Source of the DNA: Deinococcus planocerae
GTDB taxonomy: Bacteria; Deinococcota; Deinococci; Deinococcales; Deinococcaceae
Length of the DNA: 64,000 bases
Direction of reading: 5' to 3'
Assembly: GCF_002869765.1 (NCBI RefSeq)
Contig: NZ_PNOR01000012.1
Coordinates: forward strand, 1 to 64,000
The stretch's first letter is position 1, and every line of letters starts with the position of its first letter. Under the pieces are notes generated by a model that was given only the letters and a program-made list of their open reading frames with translations, ran no database searches and was not told the DNA's origin. A program made the translations under genes and the position numbers. Shown one piece after another: positions 1 to 8,206 of the stretch.

Positions 1-892
1 TCACCCTGCCCAGCCTGCGGGCGGGGGGGGGGGGGGCGGGGGCGGGGCCCCGCCCCCGCCGCACCCGCGCGAGCAGGGCGTCCCGCAGCAGGGGCGAGGG
101 GTGGCGCATCACGCCCCCCGCCGCGTACAGGTCGAAGGCCGCGCCGCCCAGGCCCACCCGCCGCGCGGCCACGAGGGCGTAGTCGCCTAGGGCCGCGCCG
201 TGTTCCCGCACGAGCCGGGCCGCCGTCTCGTCTCCGCCCTCCGCCGCGTCCAGCAGCACCCGTGCGAGGCGGCCCACCCGGCCCGGCGGGCGGCGGTCCC
301 GGCGGGTGAAGGCGTGCAACAGCGCCTCCACGCTCCCCAGACGGTAGAGGGCCAGCACCCGCGCCGTCAGCGCGGTGGGCGGGTCCAGGCCGAGTTCCGC
401 CCGGTACACCGCGCGCAGGGTCGCCTCCCCGAGTTCCTCGGCGCCCTCCGGTTCCTGCCAGTAGCTCGTGTGCCAGGTCCGGCCATCCGGGGCGGCGGCG
501 GCGATGCCCGCGCCCGTGCCGCAGGCGACGATCACGCCCGTCCCGGACGGGGAGGCGGCGTGCAGGGCGCCCACGGCGTCGTTGACGACCTCGCGGGACT
601 CGCCCCAGCCGCGTGAGGTCAGCTCGGCCCTCAACAGCGCGAAGTCCTCGGGCCAGTCGGCGCCCGTCGCGCTCAGGACGGCGGCGCGCAACTCGGCGGC
701 CCGCGCGCCCGCCATCGCCAGCGCCCCCACCACCGCCCGGTCGATGGCGGCGAGGGCGTCCCGTTTGGAGACGTAGATGTTGCCGCGCCCCCCGCGCCCC
801 CACCCCAGCACGCGCCCGGCGGCGCCCACCACGAGCGCGACCGTCTTGGTGTTGCCCGCGTCGATCCCGAGGACGAGCCCGGGGGCGCTCAC
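1..892 (-). CDS. BadF/BadG-type ATPase, probable N-acetylglucosamine kinase (3' end at window edge)
   Basis: Translating the minus strand from GTG at 892 gives an ASKHA-fold sugar kinase. The phosphate-1 loop DAGNTKT lies near residues 10-17 and a second phosphate loop ACGTGAGIA near 135-143, as in the BadF/BadG/BcrA/BcrD ATPase group that includes GlcNAc kinases. The start GTG overlaps the TGA of the preceding nagB (GTGA), so the two are translationally coupled. With GH4 and NagB upstream, phosphorylation of amino sugars is the likely role. The reading frame stays open to base 1, but the last residues run through a G14 homopolymer (C14 on the coding strand) at 23-36. A TGA sits at 3-1 in another frame, so the true C-terminus is uncertain. 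Family members usually continue a little further. Confidence 0.75.
   Translation of the reverse strand, partial: MSAPGLVLGIDAGNTKTVALVVGAAGRVLGWGRGGRGNIYVSKRDALAAIDRAVVGALAMAGARAAELRAAVLSATGADWPEDFALLRAELTSRGWGESREVVNDAVGALHAASPSGTGVIVACGTGAGIAAAAPDGRTWHTSYWQEPEGAEELGEATLRAVYRAELGLDPPTALTARVLALYRLGSVEALLHAFTRRDRRPPGRVGRLARVLLDAAEGGDETAARLVREHGAALGDYALVAARRVGLGGAAFDLYAAGGVMRHPSPLLRDALLARVRRGRGPAPAPPPPARRLGRV
23..60. repeat. G14 homopolymer next to a 26-bp perfect G/C palindrome
   Basis: Bases 23-36 are fourteen consecutive G. Bases 35-60 form a perfect palindrome, with arm GGCGGGGGCGGGG and its complement meeting at 47/48. Both lie in the last codons of the kinase gene. The tract may be a real slippage-prone site or an assembly-length uncertainty. 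Confidence 0.8.
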
Positions 893-1611
893 GCGGGGGC
901 CGTCCCCGGCCACGCGGCGCGGTCGGCCAGGACCGTCGCCTGCGTCCCCTGGAGCCACGAGGCGGGCACCGCGGGCGTGGGCGGTTCCTTCAAGGTGCGG
1001 GCGAGGATGTCCCGTTTGTGCTCGCCGCTCACGAGCAGCAGAATCTGGCGCGCGGACAGGATCACGTCCATCCCCGCCGTCAGCGCCCGCCGGGGCACCG
1101 CCTGCCCGTCCCAGTACCCGGCGTTGCTCGCCAGGCTCTCCGGCGTCAGCGTCACCACCCGCGTCGGCGCGCCCCGCCCGCACGGCGGCTCGTTGAAGCC
1201 CAGGTGCCCGTTCGGCCCCAGCCCCAGGACCGCGAGGTCGATCCCGCCGAGGGCCGAAACCTCCGCCTCGTAGCGGCGGCAGGCCGTGTCGGGGTCGAAG
1301 ATTCCGCCCCCCAGCCGGACGACCTTCCCCACCCCCAGCGGCTCCACGAAGGCGCGGCGCATCCACCCCCACAGCGAGCGCGGGTCGTCCTCGCCCACCC
1401 CGAGGTACTCGTCGAGCTGCACGGCGGTCAGGCGTGAGGCGTCCAGCCCCCGCCGGGCCAGCTCCGCGTACGTCGCCATCGGGGTATTGCCGGTGGCGAC
1501 GAGGACCGAGAGCGCCGGTTTGGCCCGCACCGCGTCCCCGATGAGGTCGGCAGCGCGGCGGGCGAGGGCGTCCGCGTCCTCCAGCACCTCCACCTTCACC
1601 CCGCCCGCCAT
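889..1611 (-). CDS. nagB: glucosamine-6-phosphate deaminase (NagB-like)
   Basis: NagB/6-phosphogluconolactonase-superfamily enzyme, 240 aa from the ATG at 1611; in-frame GTGs at 1617 and 1614 are alternatives. It should convert glucosamine-6-phosphate to fructose-6-phosphate and ammonia in the cytoplasm. Motifs seen: ATGNTP (residues 39-44, phosphate loop), QLDEY (65-69, catalytic Asp region), LGPNGHLGFNEP (around 130-143, family signature) and SGEHK near residue 195. The ATG overlaps the TGA of the upstream GH4 gene (TGATG), and its own TGA overlaps the kinase start, so the three form one tightly coupled minus-strand operon. The length is slightly short for the family but complete. Confidence 0.9.
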   Translation of the reverse strand: MAGGVKVEVLEDADALARRAADLIGDAVRAKPALSVLVATGNTPMATYAELARRGLDASRLTAVQLDEYLGVGEDDPRSLWGWMRRAFVEPLGVGKVVRLGGGIFDPDTACRRYEAEVSALGGIDLAVLGLGPNGHLGFNEPPCGRGAPTRVVTLTPESLASNAGYWDGQAVPRRALTAGMDVILSARQILLLVSGEHKRDILARTLKEPPTPAVPASWLQGTQATVLADRAAWPGTAPA

Positions 1612-2894
1612 CACCACAGCCGCTCCGGCAGGTACTCGCGGTGCGCTCGCGCGAGGTCGCCGTACAGCCGCTCGGCGAGGGGCAGCGTGCGGACGAGGGG
1701 GTTACTGACGAGGGCACGCAGGGCGTCCCCGCGCGACCCGTGCCACCCCGCGTCCGCCGCAAGTTGCTGGTACTCGCCGAGAGCGTCCAGCAGACCCCGC
1801 ACGGGGGACGGCACCCGGAAGCCCGAGAGCGGACGCGCACCCCGGCGGTCCACCCGGCACGGCACCTCCACGACCTGCCCGTGGGGGAAGTCGGCGATGG
1901 CCCCGCCATTCACCACGTTGCACGGCCACACCTCGCCCCGGTCGTTGAACACCGCGTCCATCACGTCCACCGCGACCTCCAGCTCGAAGATGCCGCCGCG
2001 CGAGCGGGCCGGGTCGAGGGTGGGCTCCGGGGCCTCCACCTGCTCGCGGTAGTGCGCCCAGTAGTCGGGCACCTCCGCGAGGATGTCCTGGGCGCGCGTG
2101 GTGGATTTGGCGCGCAGCTCGGCCAGCATGTCCTCCTCGTAGAAGTAGTACTTCATGTACGAGGCGGGCAGGGACCCTATCGTGACGGCGAGGTGCAGGA
2201 GGCGGCGGTCCCAGGAGTCCTCCACGCCCTCCTCCAGCGCGCGTTCGAGGAGCGGCAGCAGCGGTTCCCCGTCATACTCCGCCTCCACGCTCCAGCAGGC
2301 GTGGTTGAGGCCGACCATCGTGGCCCGCACCCGCGCCGGGTCGAGACCCGCCATGTGCGCGAGTTCGAGCGGGAACACGATGGGCCCCTCGCACAGCGAG
2401 ATGACCGGGACCTCCGAATGGTCGGCCACCGCCTGCGCGATGATGTTCACGGGGTTGGTGTAGTTGAAGAGGGTCGCCCCCGGGCACAGCCGCGCCATGT
2501 CCGAGACCAGCCCGCGCGTGACGTGCAGCGCCCGCAGCGCCATGAAAAAGCCCCCCGCCCCCTGCGTCTCCTGTCCGATAGCGCCGTGCGAGAGCGGAAT
2601 CCGCTCGTCGAGCGCCCGCGCCTCGAAGCCGCCGGGCCGGAAACTCGACAGCACCGCGTCGCAGCCGGGTAGGGCGGCCTCGCGGTCGGTGGTCGCCGTC
2701 ACCCGCAGGTCGGCGCCCTGCGCCTCAATCATCCGCTCCGCAAGCCGCCGCACGAGGTCCAGCCGCCCCGCGTCGAGGTCCACGAGGACGATCTCCGACC
2801 CCGCGAAGTTCTCCGATTGCCGGATGAACGACGCCACCGTGCCCGGCGCGCGGGTGCTGCCGCCGCCGATGTATGCCAGCTTGATGCTCGCCAT
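1611..2894 (-). CDS. GH4 family NAD-dependent 6-phospho-glycosidase
   Basis: Glycoside hydrolase family 4, 427 aa. The N-terminal Rossmann fold carries YIGGGSTRAPG (residues 8-18) for NAD. YTNPVNI (145-151) is the usual family motif. Cys168 in CEGP and His198 in GLNH match the divalent-metal ligands known for GH4. The family hydrolyses 6-phospho-beta- or alpha-glycosides by a redox mechanism. The coupled nagB and GlcNAc-kinase-like genes point to a 6-phospho-amino-sugar substrate such as phosphorylated chitobiose, but that is inference; no PTS is visible to supply phosphorylated substrate. It is the first gene of the operon, with a short intergenic region upstream. Confidence 0.85.
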   Translation of the reverse strand: MASIKLAYIGGGSTRAPGTVASFIRQSENFAGSEIVLVDLDAGRLDLVRRLAERMIEAQGADLRVTATTDREAALPGCDAVLSSFRPGGFEARALDERIPLSHGAIGQETQGAGGFFMALRALHVTRGLVSDMARLCPGATLFNYTNPVNIIAQAVADHSEVPVISLCEGPIVFPLELAHMAGLDPARVRATMVGLNHACWSVEAEYDGEPLLPLLERALEEGVEDSWDRRLLHLAVTIGSLPASYMKYYFYEEDMLAELRAKSTTRAQDILAEVPDYWAHYREQVEAPEPTLDPARSRGGIFELEVAVDVMDAVFNDRGEVWPCNVVNGGAIADFPHGQVVEVPCRVDRRGARPLSGFRVPSPVRGLLDALGEYQQLAADAGWHGSRGDALRALVSNPLVRTLPLAERLYGDLARAHREYLPERLW

Positions 2895-2967
2895 AAGGGT
2901 GATTGATGCTACTGCGTTGGGCGCTGGTCGAGACGAGTTCCGGCGGGGCCGGGCTCCTCCGCCGTCG

Positions 2968-3624
2968 TCAGGGCCCCAACCGCCGAAGCGCGATGATGTT
3001 GTCCCTGATCGTGCCCGGCTGACCGTCCGGGCCGGTCGTTTCGGTCACGGCCCGTTCCGGGGTTCCCAGAAAGAGAAGGTCCCACCCGTCAAGATTCAGG
3101 CCGATGGAGTCGAGCGCTTCCCGCGCGGTCGGGTACTGGACCTTCGGCTCTCTCACCCAGGAGGGCGCCGAGGCGTGCTCGATCACCAGCAGCAGCCCAC
3201 CGGGGGCCACGGCGTCGGCGGCCCGCCGCAGCACCGCGTCCCGGGGAAACGCGACGGGCGATTGCAGGTAGAGCGCGTACACCAGATCGAACTGCCCCGC
3301 CGGAAAGCTCACTTCCAGATCGTGCTGCTCGAAGTGGGTGCGGGCGCCCACCCCCGCGTCGGCGGCGTGGCGGGCGGCGCGTTCCAGAGCCGTGGCCGAG
3401 ATGTCCACGCCGGTGACCTGCCAGCCCTGCCCGGCCAGCCAGACGGCGCTGTTGCCCTCGCTGCACCCCAGGTCGAGGGCGGTGCCCGGCGTCAGCGCTT
3501 CCACCCACCGCGCCAGGATGGCGTTGGGTCGCCCGGTCCAGGGCCGGGGGTGGTCCTGGTACCGCTGCTCCCAGTACGCCTGGGCGGTGGACGGGAGGGA
3601 GGGGTCGCCTGTTTGCTCGTTCAT
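2968..3624 (-). CDS. class I SAM-dependent methyltransferase
   Basis: 218-aa cytoplasmic methyltransferase. Motif I is ALDLGCSEGNSAVWLA near residues 53-68, followed by VTGVDIS (motif II, acidic residue binding the SAM ribose) and a motif IV-like stretch FDLVYALYLQSP. A good Shine-Dalgarno (TGGAGG) lies upstream of the ATG. The closest recognisable type is the TehB/UbiE-like Methyltransf_11/25 group. The substrate cannot be told. It stands alone between the GH4 operon and the oxidoreductase gene, all on the minus strand. Confidence 0.8.
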   Translation of the reverse strand: MNEQTGDPSLPSTAQAYWEQRYQDHPRPWTGRPNAILARWVEALTPGTALDLGCSEGNSAVWLAGQGWQVTGVDISATALERAARHAADAGVGARTHFEQHDLEVSFPAGQFDLVYALYLQSPVAFPRDAVLRRAADAVAPGGLLLVIEHASAPSWVREPKVQYPTAREALDSIGLNLDGWDLLFLGTPERAVTETTGPDGQPGTIRDNIIALRRLGP

Positions 3625-3721
3625 CTTGAGGCCTCCAGAGGGTCGAGGGGAAAGGACGCGGCGGGGCGCCGAACGCGGCCCGAATCACGTCCCGAGGGGA
3701 AAACAGTTCTGCGGTGTGAGA

Positions 3722-4651
3722 TCAGTCCGACGCCACCGGCTCCAGCGCCGAGAGCGGCCCGAAGATCAGCGACTGGTGCAGCGAGGCTCCGGCGAACACC
3801 CCATCGGCGGCGGCCATCGAGGCGTTGCCGATGCCCGGCGTGAGGTCACCCGCCGCGTACACGCCCGGCACGCTGGTCTGCTTGCCCGCGTCCGTCTGGA
3901 TCATCGGTCCCTGCGGGCCGTCCACGGGGGCGCAGCCCAGTTGCGTGGCGAGGTCACTGGCCGGACGGACGCGTGAGGCCAGGAAGAGGGCGCCCACGGG
4001 AACGAGGGGGCCACCCGTGAGGCGCACGCCTTCCAGCGCAGGGAGGTCACCCTCCAGCCCCAGGATCGGCGCGGGCTCGACCGTGATCCCGCGTTGGGCG
4101 AACTTCGCCAGCGTCACGGCGTCCGGCGGCGGCCCGCCGTTCAGGAAGAAGGTGACGGGGCCCCAGTCCGAGATCAGCAGGGCCTGGTGGGTGGACTGCG
4201 GCAGCACGCTCAGCACGCCCAGCCGCTCGCCCCGGACTTCGTAGCCGTGGCAGTACGGGCAGTGCAGCACGGTCCGTCCCCAGCGCTCGGCCACGCCGGG
4301 CAGGTCGGGCAACAGGTCCACGACCCCGTAGGCCAGCAGCAGCTTCCGGGCGCGGAGGGTCCCCCCGGAGGCGAGGGTGACGCAAAAAGCGTCCCCGTCA
4401 CGTCGGGCACGGGTCGCCAGGGTGTCCAGCAAGGTCACGTTGGGGTAGGCGGCGAGGTCGGCGCGGGCGCGGGCGATCATCTGGCGCGGGGCCTGCCCGT
4501 CCTGACCAAAAAAGCCGTGGGAGTGGGCGGCGAAGCGGTTGCGGGGCCTCCCGCCGTCCAGGACGCAGACGGGGCGGCCACTGCGGGCAATTTGCATCGC
4601 GCCGGACAGCCCGGCGTAGCTGCCGCCGATCACCAGAGCGTCATAAAGCAT
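3722..4651 (-). CDS. thioredoxin-reductase-like FAD/NAD(P) oxidoreductase
   Basis: 309-aa flavoprotein of the class II pyridine nucleotide-disulfide oxidoreductase group. The FAD dinucleotide fold is VIGGSYAGLSGA (residues 7-18), the redox-active disulfide is CPYC (131-134), and the C-terminal FAD motif is AAGDLTPG (around 266). It likely shuttles electrons from NAD(P)H to a disulfide protein or low-molecular-weight thiol. The start overlaps the 3' end of the Rrf2 regulator gene by 11 bases, with an AGGAG box inside the regulator gene. Pairing with an Rrf2-type sensor suggests regulation by redox or nitrosative stress. Confidence 0.85.
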   Translation of the reverse strand: MLYDALVIGGSYAGLSGAMQIARSGRPVCVLDGGRPRNRFAAHSHGFFGQDGQAPRQMIARARADLAAYPNVTLLDTLATRARRDGDAFCVTLASGGTLRARKLLLAYGVVDLLPDLPGVAERWGRTVLHCPYCHGYEVRGERLGVLSVLPQSTHQALLISDWGPVTFFLNGGPPPDAVTLAKFAQRGITVEPAPILGLEGDLPALEGVRLTGGPLVPVGALFLASRVRPASDLATQLGCAPVDGPQGPMIQTDAGKQTSVPGVYAAGDLTPGIGNASMAAADGVFAGASLHQSLIFGPLSALEPVASD

Positions 4652-5102
4652 GGGTGTTCTCCTGTGGGGCGCAGAGGGACAGGTGGCGGCGAGACTCGAA
4701 GTCGCGCGCCAGAGCCGCCAGCGTCAGGGTCTGGAGCCGCGCGGCAATCAGGGCGCCCGCCTCCCGCAAAGTGTCGTCCAGGGCCGCGTTGACGGCCTGC
4801 TCGATCAGGCAGGTCGGGCTCTGCGAGCGGTTGCCGACGGCGAACAGGGTGGGCGAGCCCAGGGCCCGGTACACGTCCAGCAGGGTCGTCCGGGCCGGGT
4901 CGCAGGCCAGGCGCCAGCCGCCGCCGTGCCCCTTTTCGGAGGTGACCAGGCCCGCGTCCCGCAGCCCGGCCATCGTGCGGCGGACCACCACGGGGTTGCT
5001 GTTCATGGCGGTGGCGAGGCGCCCGGAGGGGATGGCCTGCCGGGACTCCATCAGGTGCAGCAGCAGATGAAGCACGCTGGAGAGGCGGCTGTCGAGGTTC
5101 AT
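4641..5102 (-). CDS. Rrf2 family transcriptional regulator
   Basis: 153-aa winged-helix regulator. The N-terminal HTH spans about residues 1-65 (LSSVLHLLLHLMES through VRRTMAGLRDAGLVTSEKG), with the characteristic wing GHGGGWRLA. The three clustered cysteines of Fe-S members such as IscR are absent; only TCLIEQ carries one nearby, so this is nearer the YwnA/NsrR-like single-Cys type. It overlaps the thioredoxin-reductase-like gene and almost certainly controls that two-gene operon, including itself. Confidence 0.88.
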   Translation of the reverse strand: MNLDSRLSSVLHLLLHLMESRQAIPSGRLATAMNSNPVVVRRTMAGLRDAGLVTSEKGHGGGWRLACDPARTTLLDVYRALGSPTLFAVGNRSQSPTCLIEQAVNAALDDTLREAGALIAARLQTLTLAALARDFESRRHLSLCAPQENTHAL

Positions 5103-5111
5103 GACACTCCA

Positions 5112-5140
5112 ACTGTTACATAAGGAGGAGGAGCTGTCAA
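5112..5140 (-). promoter_or_regulatory. candidate sigma70 promoter of the Rrf2/oxidoreductase operon
   Basis: On the minus strand TTGACA (5140-5135) is followed 16 bases later by TAACAG, with a GGAG box and the ATG at 5102 shortly after. The -35 is perfect and the -10 is weak. The short leader would place any Rrf2 operator over the promoter. Confidence 0.4.
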
Positions 5141-5287
5141 ATTCGTGACTCGCCGCCGCTGTTGGGCCGGGACATCGGGCAAGCCCGCCATCCGCCCCCG
5201 GGGGTGGCGTCCTCGTGTTGTTGGTGGGGCCGGAAACCGGCGTGTGCCCGGTTGCCGCCCAGCCGACCTATACGTCACCCTGCGGAC

Positions 5288-6757
5288 ATGACAGCCCCCA
5301 CCGCGTCCGACCCCCGCAAGCTGCTCACGGTCAGCCTGCCCATGCACCCCCTCGGCCCGGCGGAGCGGCGGTTTTTCGAGCGGCACCCGGTCGGCGGCGT
5401 GTGCCTCTTTCGCGGAAGCCTCACGCGGCTGGAGGACGTGGCGCGGCTGGTGACCGACCTGCGGGGGGTGCTCGGCCCGGACGTGCTCGTGAGCATCGAC
5501 CAGGAGGGCGGGTCGGTCGTGCGGCTGCCGGGGCTGCCCGTTTCGCCGGGCGGGCGCGTGCTGGGCGAGGGGGACGACCCGGAGCGGACCCGGCGCGTCT
5601 CGAACGGCATGGCCCGGGGGCTGCGCGCCCTGGGCATCAACGTCAACTTCGCGCCGCTGCTCGACGTGAACACCAACCCGCGCAACCCGGTCATCGGGGA
5701 GCGGGCGTTCGGGGAGACGGTGGAGGTCGTGAGCCGCCACGGCCTCACGTTCCTGCGCGGGCACCACGCGGCGGGGGTGATGGCGGTCGCCAAGCACTAC
5801 CCCGGCCACGGCGACGCCGACGTGGACTCGCACCTCGCCCTGCCGACGCTGGACTGCACCCAGGCCGACCTCGACGCGGTGGAGCTCGCGCCGTTCCGGG
5901 CAGCGATAGAGGCCGGGCTCGCGTCCGTCATGACCGCCCACCTGCTGCTGCCACGCATTGCGCCCGAGCCCGCGACGATCAGCCCGCATATCCTGGGCGA
6001 CCTGCGTTCCCGGCTGGGCTTTGGCGGGCTGGTGTACACCGACGCCCTGCACATGGGCGCCCTGCTGGACCTCTACCCTCAGGCCGAGTCGGCCCGCCGG
6101 AGCATCGAGGCCGGGGCCGACCACGCGCTGGTCTTCGCCCCCGACCTCGCGGGGCAGGACCCCGTGGTGCGAGACTTTGCCGCCGCGCCGCCGAGTGACG
6201 AGGCGGTGGCCCGCAGCCTGCGGCGCTGGCGTGCGGCCCTCGCCCGCTTCCCCTTCCCCGAGCCCGACCTCCGCGCGCTGGAGGACGTGCTGGGAGACGG
6301 CGCCGTGTGGCAGGACATCGAGGACGCCGCCCGCGCCGCCGTGCGGGTGCGGGGTGAGGTCCCACTCCCCCTTGCCCGGGAGGCGCGCCTCCTCGCCCTC
6401 GTGCCCGCGTCCTCCGACGGCGGGGCCGCGAGCGACCGGGTGCCACTCGCCCAGGGGCTCACCGCGCTGCTCCGCGAGCACTTCCCGGCGTGCGAGGTCG
6501 TCGCGTACGGCCCGGACGTGCCCGACCCCGGCGATCTCGCCCGCTTCGACGCCGCTGTCCTCTTCACCGCCCGCCGGGTCGCGCTGGACGCCGAGGTGGA
6601 CCTGGCCCGCGGGCTCGCCGCCCACCCGCGCGCCCTGCACGTCAACCTCTGGAACCCGGAGTTGAGCGCCGAGCTGCCGCTGCCTGCCGTGAACACCTTC
6701 GGCTTTCAGCCCGCCAGCCTGCGGGCCGCCGTGTCAGGGCTCGCGGGCGGGCGCTGA
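5288..6757 (+). CDS. nagZ: GH3 beta-N-acetylhexosaminidase (NagZ-like)
   Basis: 489 aa from the ATG at 5288; the frame is open further upstream but that part is low-complexity and unlike the family. GH3 hallmarks are VSIDQEGG (68-75), AKHYPGHGDADVDSHLALP (168-186, general acid/base His-Asp dyad loop) and nucleophile Asp252 in VYTDALHMG. NagZ enzymes release GlcNAc from peptidoglycan fragments or chitooligosaccharides, which would feed the neighbouring NagB/kinase genes. There is no signal peptide, so it is likely cytoplasmic. The C-terminal half (from about 300) is a GH3_C-like Rossmann domain, longer than in E. coli NagZ. The 3' end overlaps the convergent GH125 gene by 24 bases. Confidence 0.87.
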   Translation: MTAPTASDPRKLLTVSLPMHPLGPAERRFFERHPVGGVCLFRGSLTRLEDVARLVTDLRGVLGPDVLVSIDQEGGSVVRLPGLPVSPGGRVLGEGDDPERTRRVSNGMARGLRALGINVNFAPLLDVNTNPRNPVIGERAFGETVEVVSRHGLTFLRGHHAAGVMAVAKHYPGHGDADVDSHLALPTLDCTQADLDAVELAPFRAAIEAGLASVMTAHLLLPRIAPEPATISPHILGDLRSRLGFGGLVYTDALHMGALLDLYPQAESARRSIEAGADHALVFAPDLAGQDPVVRDFAAAPPSDEAVARSLRRWRAALARFPFPEPDLRALEDVLGDGAVWQDIEDAARAAVRVRGEVPLPLAREARLLALVPASSDGGAASDRVPLAQGLTALLREHFPACEVVAYGPDVPDPGDLARFDAAVLFTARRVALDAEVDLARGLAAHPRALHVNLWNPELSAELPLPAVNTFGFQPASLRAAVSGLAGGR

Positions 6758-8044
6758 GGTGGGCCGCCCATCCTCCAGGCCGCGCAGCACCAGCTCGCTG
6801 AAGAGACTGTTGGCCCAGCCGAACCACTCGCGGGTGAACACCGCCGGGTCGTCCGGGTGGAAGCTCTCGTGCATCAGGTCAGTTCCGGCGGTCGTGGCGC
6901 ACAGCGTATGCAGCATCTCGTCCCGCTCGTCCCCGTCGGTGGCCGTTAGTCCCCGCATGGCGAGCGCGAGGGGCCAGACGTGCGGCGCGGGCGTGTGCGG
7001 GCTGCCGATCCCTTCCGCGAACGTTCCCCGGTAGAAATACGGGTTGTCCGGGCTGAGCACGAAGGCGCGGGTGTTTCGGTACGTCTCGTCGCTCGCGGGA
7101 CGGTAGCCCAGGTAGGGAATCGAGAGCAGGCTCGGCACGTTGGCGTCGTCCATCAGGACGTGGTGGCCCAGCCCGTCGGTCTCGTAGGCGTACATCCGCC
7201 CGTAGGTGGGGTGCTCGACGACCGCGTGGGTCTCGATGCCGCGCTCGATCTCGTCCGCCAGGGACAGGGCCTCGCCCGCGAAAGCCTCGTCCCCCCACAC
7301 CTCCCGCGCGATCTCGGCGAGGTGGCGCAGTTCCACGACCGCCATCATGTTGCCGGGGACGTGGTAGTTGCGCGTGCACGCGTCGTCGCTGGGGCGGAAG
7401 GCGGACCAGACCATGCCGGTGTACGCCACCGGGTTCCCCGCTCCCCCGTTGGGCAGGTTGTCGGTGGGGGCCACGTCGCCCGGTCGGAAGAAGGTGTAGC
7501 GGCTGCGCCCGGCGTGGTGCTGCTCGGTGCGCATCACGTCTAGGATGGTCCGTGCCGCGTCCTGAAACTCGCCCCTCAGAGGTTCGGCGTCGCCCGTCAC
7601 CCGCCAGTAACGGTGGGCGAGACGCAGGGGGTAACACAGCGAGTCCAGCTCGAACTTGCGCTCCCACACGAGGGGATGGCGGGTGGGTTCGTCTCCCGCG
7701 TGGCCCGCGCCATTGGGCTCGGCGTTAAAGGCGTTGGCGTAGGGGTCGGTGAGGAGGTGCCGCGCGTGCTGGCGGATCACGCCGCCCAGCAGGGCGCGCA
7801 CCTCCGCGTCCCCCGCGCACAGGGCGAGGTACGGCCACACCTGCGCCGCCGAGTCGCGCAGCCACATCGCAGGGATGTCGCCCGTCACCACGAAGGTCGT
7901 GCCGTCCCCGCGCGGCTGCACGGTGGTCTCCAGGGTATTCGGCAGGCAGCGGGCGAAGACGCGCGCCACGTCCGGTCGCGTGGCAAAGACGCGCCTCACC
8001 TCGTCAAGAGGGGCTTGCAGGCTGGAATGGGTCACGCCGCCCAT
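6734..8044 (-). CDS. GH125 metal-independent exo-alpha-1,6-mannosidase
   Basis: About 436 aa from the ATG at 8044 (the frame could start at 8068). The sequence carries the conserved GH125 (formerly DUF1237) blocks: VTGDIPAMWLRDSAAQVWPY near residues 52-71, WERKFELDSLCYPL, WSAFRPSDDACTRNYHVPGN and SPDNPYFYRGTFAEGIGSPH. Family members trim non-reducing alpha-1,6-mannose by inversion without a metal. There is no signal peptide. It is divergent from the LacI-regulated operon, starting 31 bases upstream of that operon's -35 element, so both may be used with the same glycan substrates. Confidence 0.9.
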   Translation of the reverse strand: MGGVTHSSLQAPLDEVRRVFATRPDVARVFARCLPNTLETTVQPRGDGTTFVVTGDIPAMWLRDSAAQVWPYLALCAGDAEVRALLGGVIRQHARHLLTDPYANAFNAEPNGAGHAGDEPTRHPLVWERKFELDSLCYPLRLAHRYWRVTGDAEPLRGEFQDAARTILDVMRTEQHHAGRSRYTFFRPGDVAPTDNLPNGGAGNPVAYTGMVWSAFRPSDDACTRNYHVPGNMMAVVELRHLAEIAREVWGDEAFAGEALSLADEIERGIETHAVVEHPTYGRMYAYETDGLGHHVLMDDANVPSLLSIPYLGYRPASDETYRNTRAFVLSPDNPYFYRGTFAEGIGSPHTPAPHVWPLALAMRGLTATDGDERDEMLHTLCATTAGTDLMHESFHPDDPAVFTREWFGWANSLFSELVLRGLEDGRPTSAPAREP

Positions 8045-8074
8045 TGTGCGCCGGGTCCGCCCGGGCAAGGCACC

Positions 8075-8103
8075 TTGACACGCCCCCGCGAAAAGCCTAC
8101 TTT
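8075..8103 (+). promoter_or_regulatory. near-consensus sigma70 promoter of the lacI-like/ABC transporter operon
   Basis: TTGACA at 8075-8080, a 17-base spacer, then TACTTT at 8098-8103. It is one of the strongest-looking promoters in the window. The transcript would have a leader of roughly 100 bases before the ATG at 8207. Confidence 0.8.
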
Positions 8104-8114
8104 ATCGCTAAAGT
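8099..8114. promoter_or_regulatory. LacI-family operator overlapping the -10 element
   Basis: ACTTTATCGCTAAAGT has matching arms ACTTTA/TAAAGT around a central CG, the classic layout for LacI/GalR-family operators. It covers the -10 and the start-point region, so binding should block transcription of the regulator gene and the operon behind it. Confidence 0.75.
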
Positions 8115-8206
8115 AAAGTTTGATTAAGCACGAGGCTGTCGGCGAGTCCTGTCCTCCGCCCTCTTCGTCCCGCTGGCTGGGTCCTGCTTTCCACCCCGGA
8201 GCGCCC

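Noticed and set aside
5162..5287. Upstream extension of the NagZ frame to 5162
   Set aside because: The added residues are Arg/Pro/Cys-rich, unlike GH3, and the ATG at 5288 gives the family-typical start.
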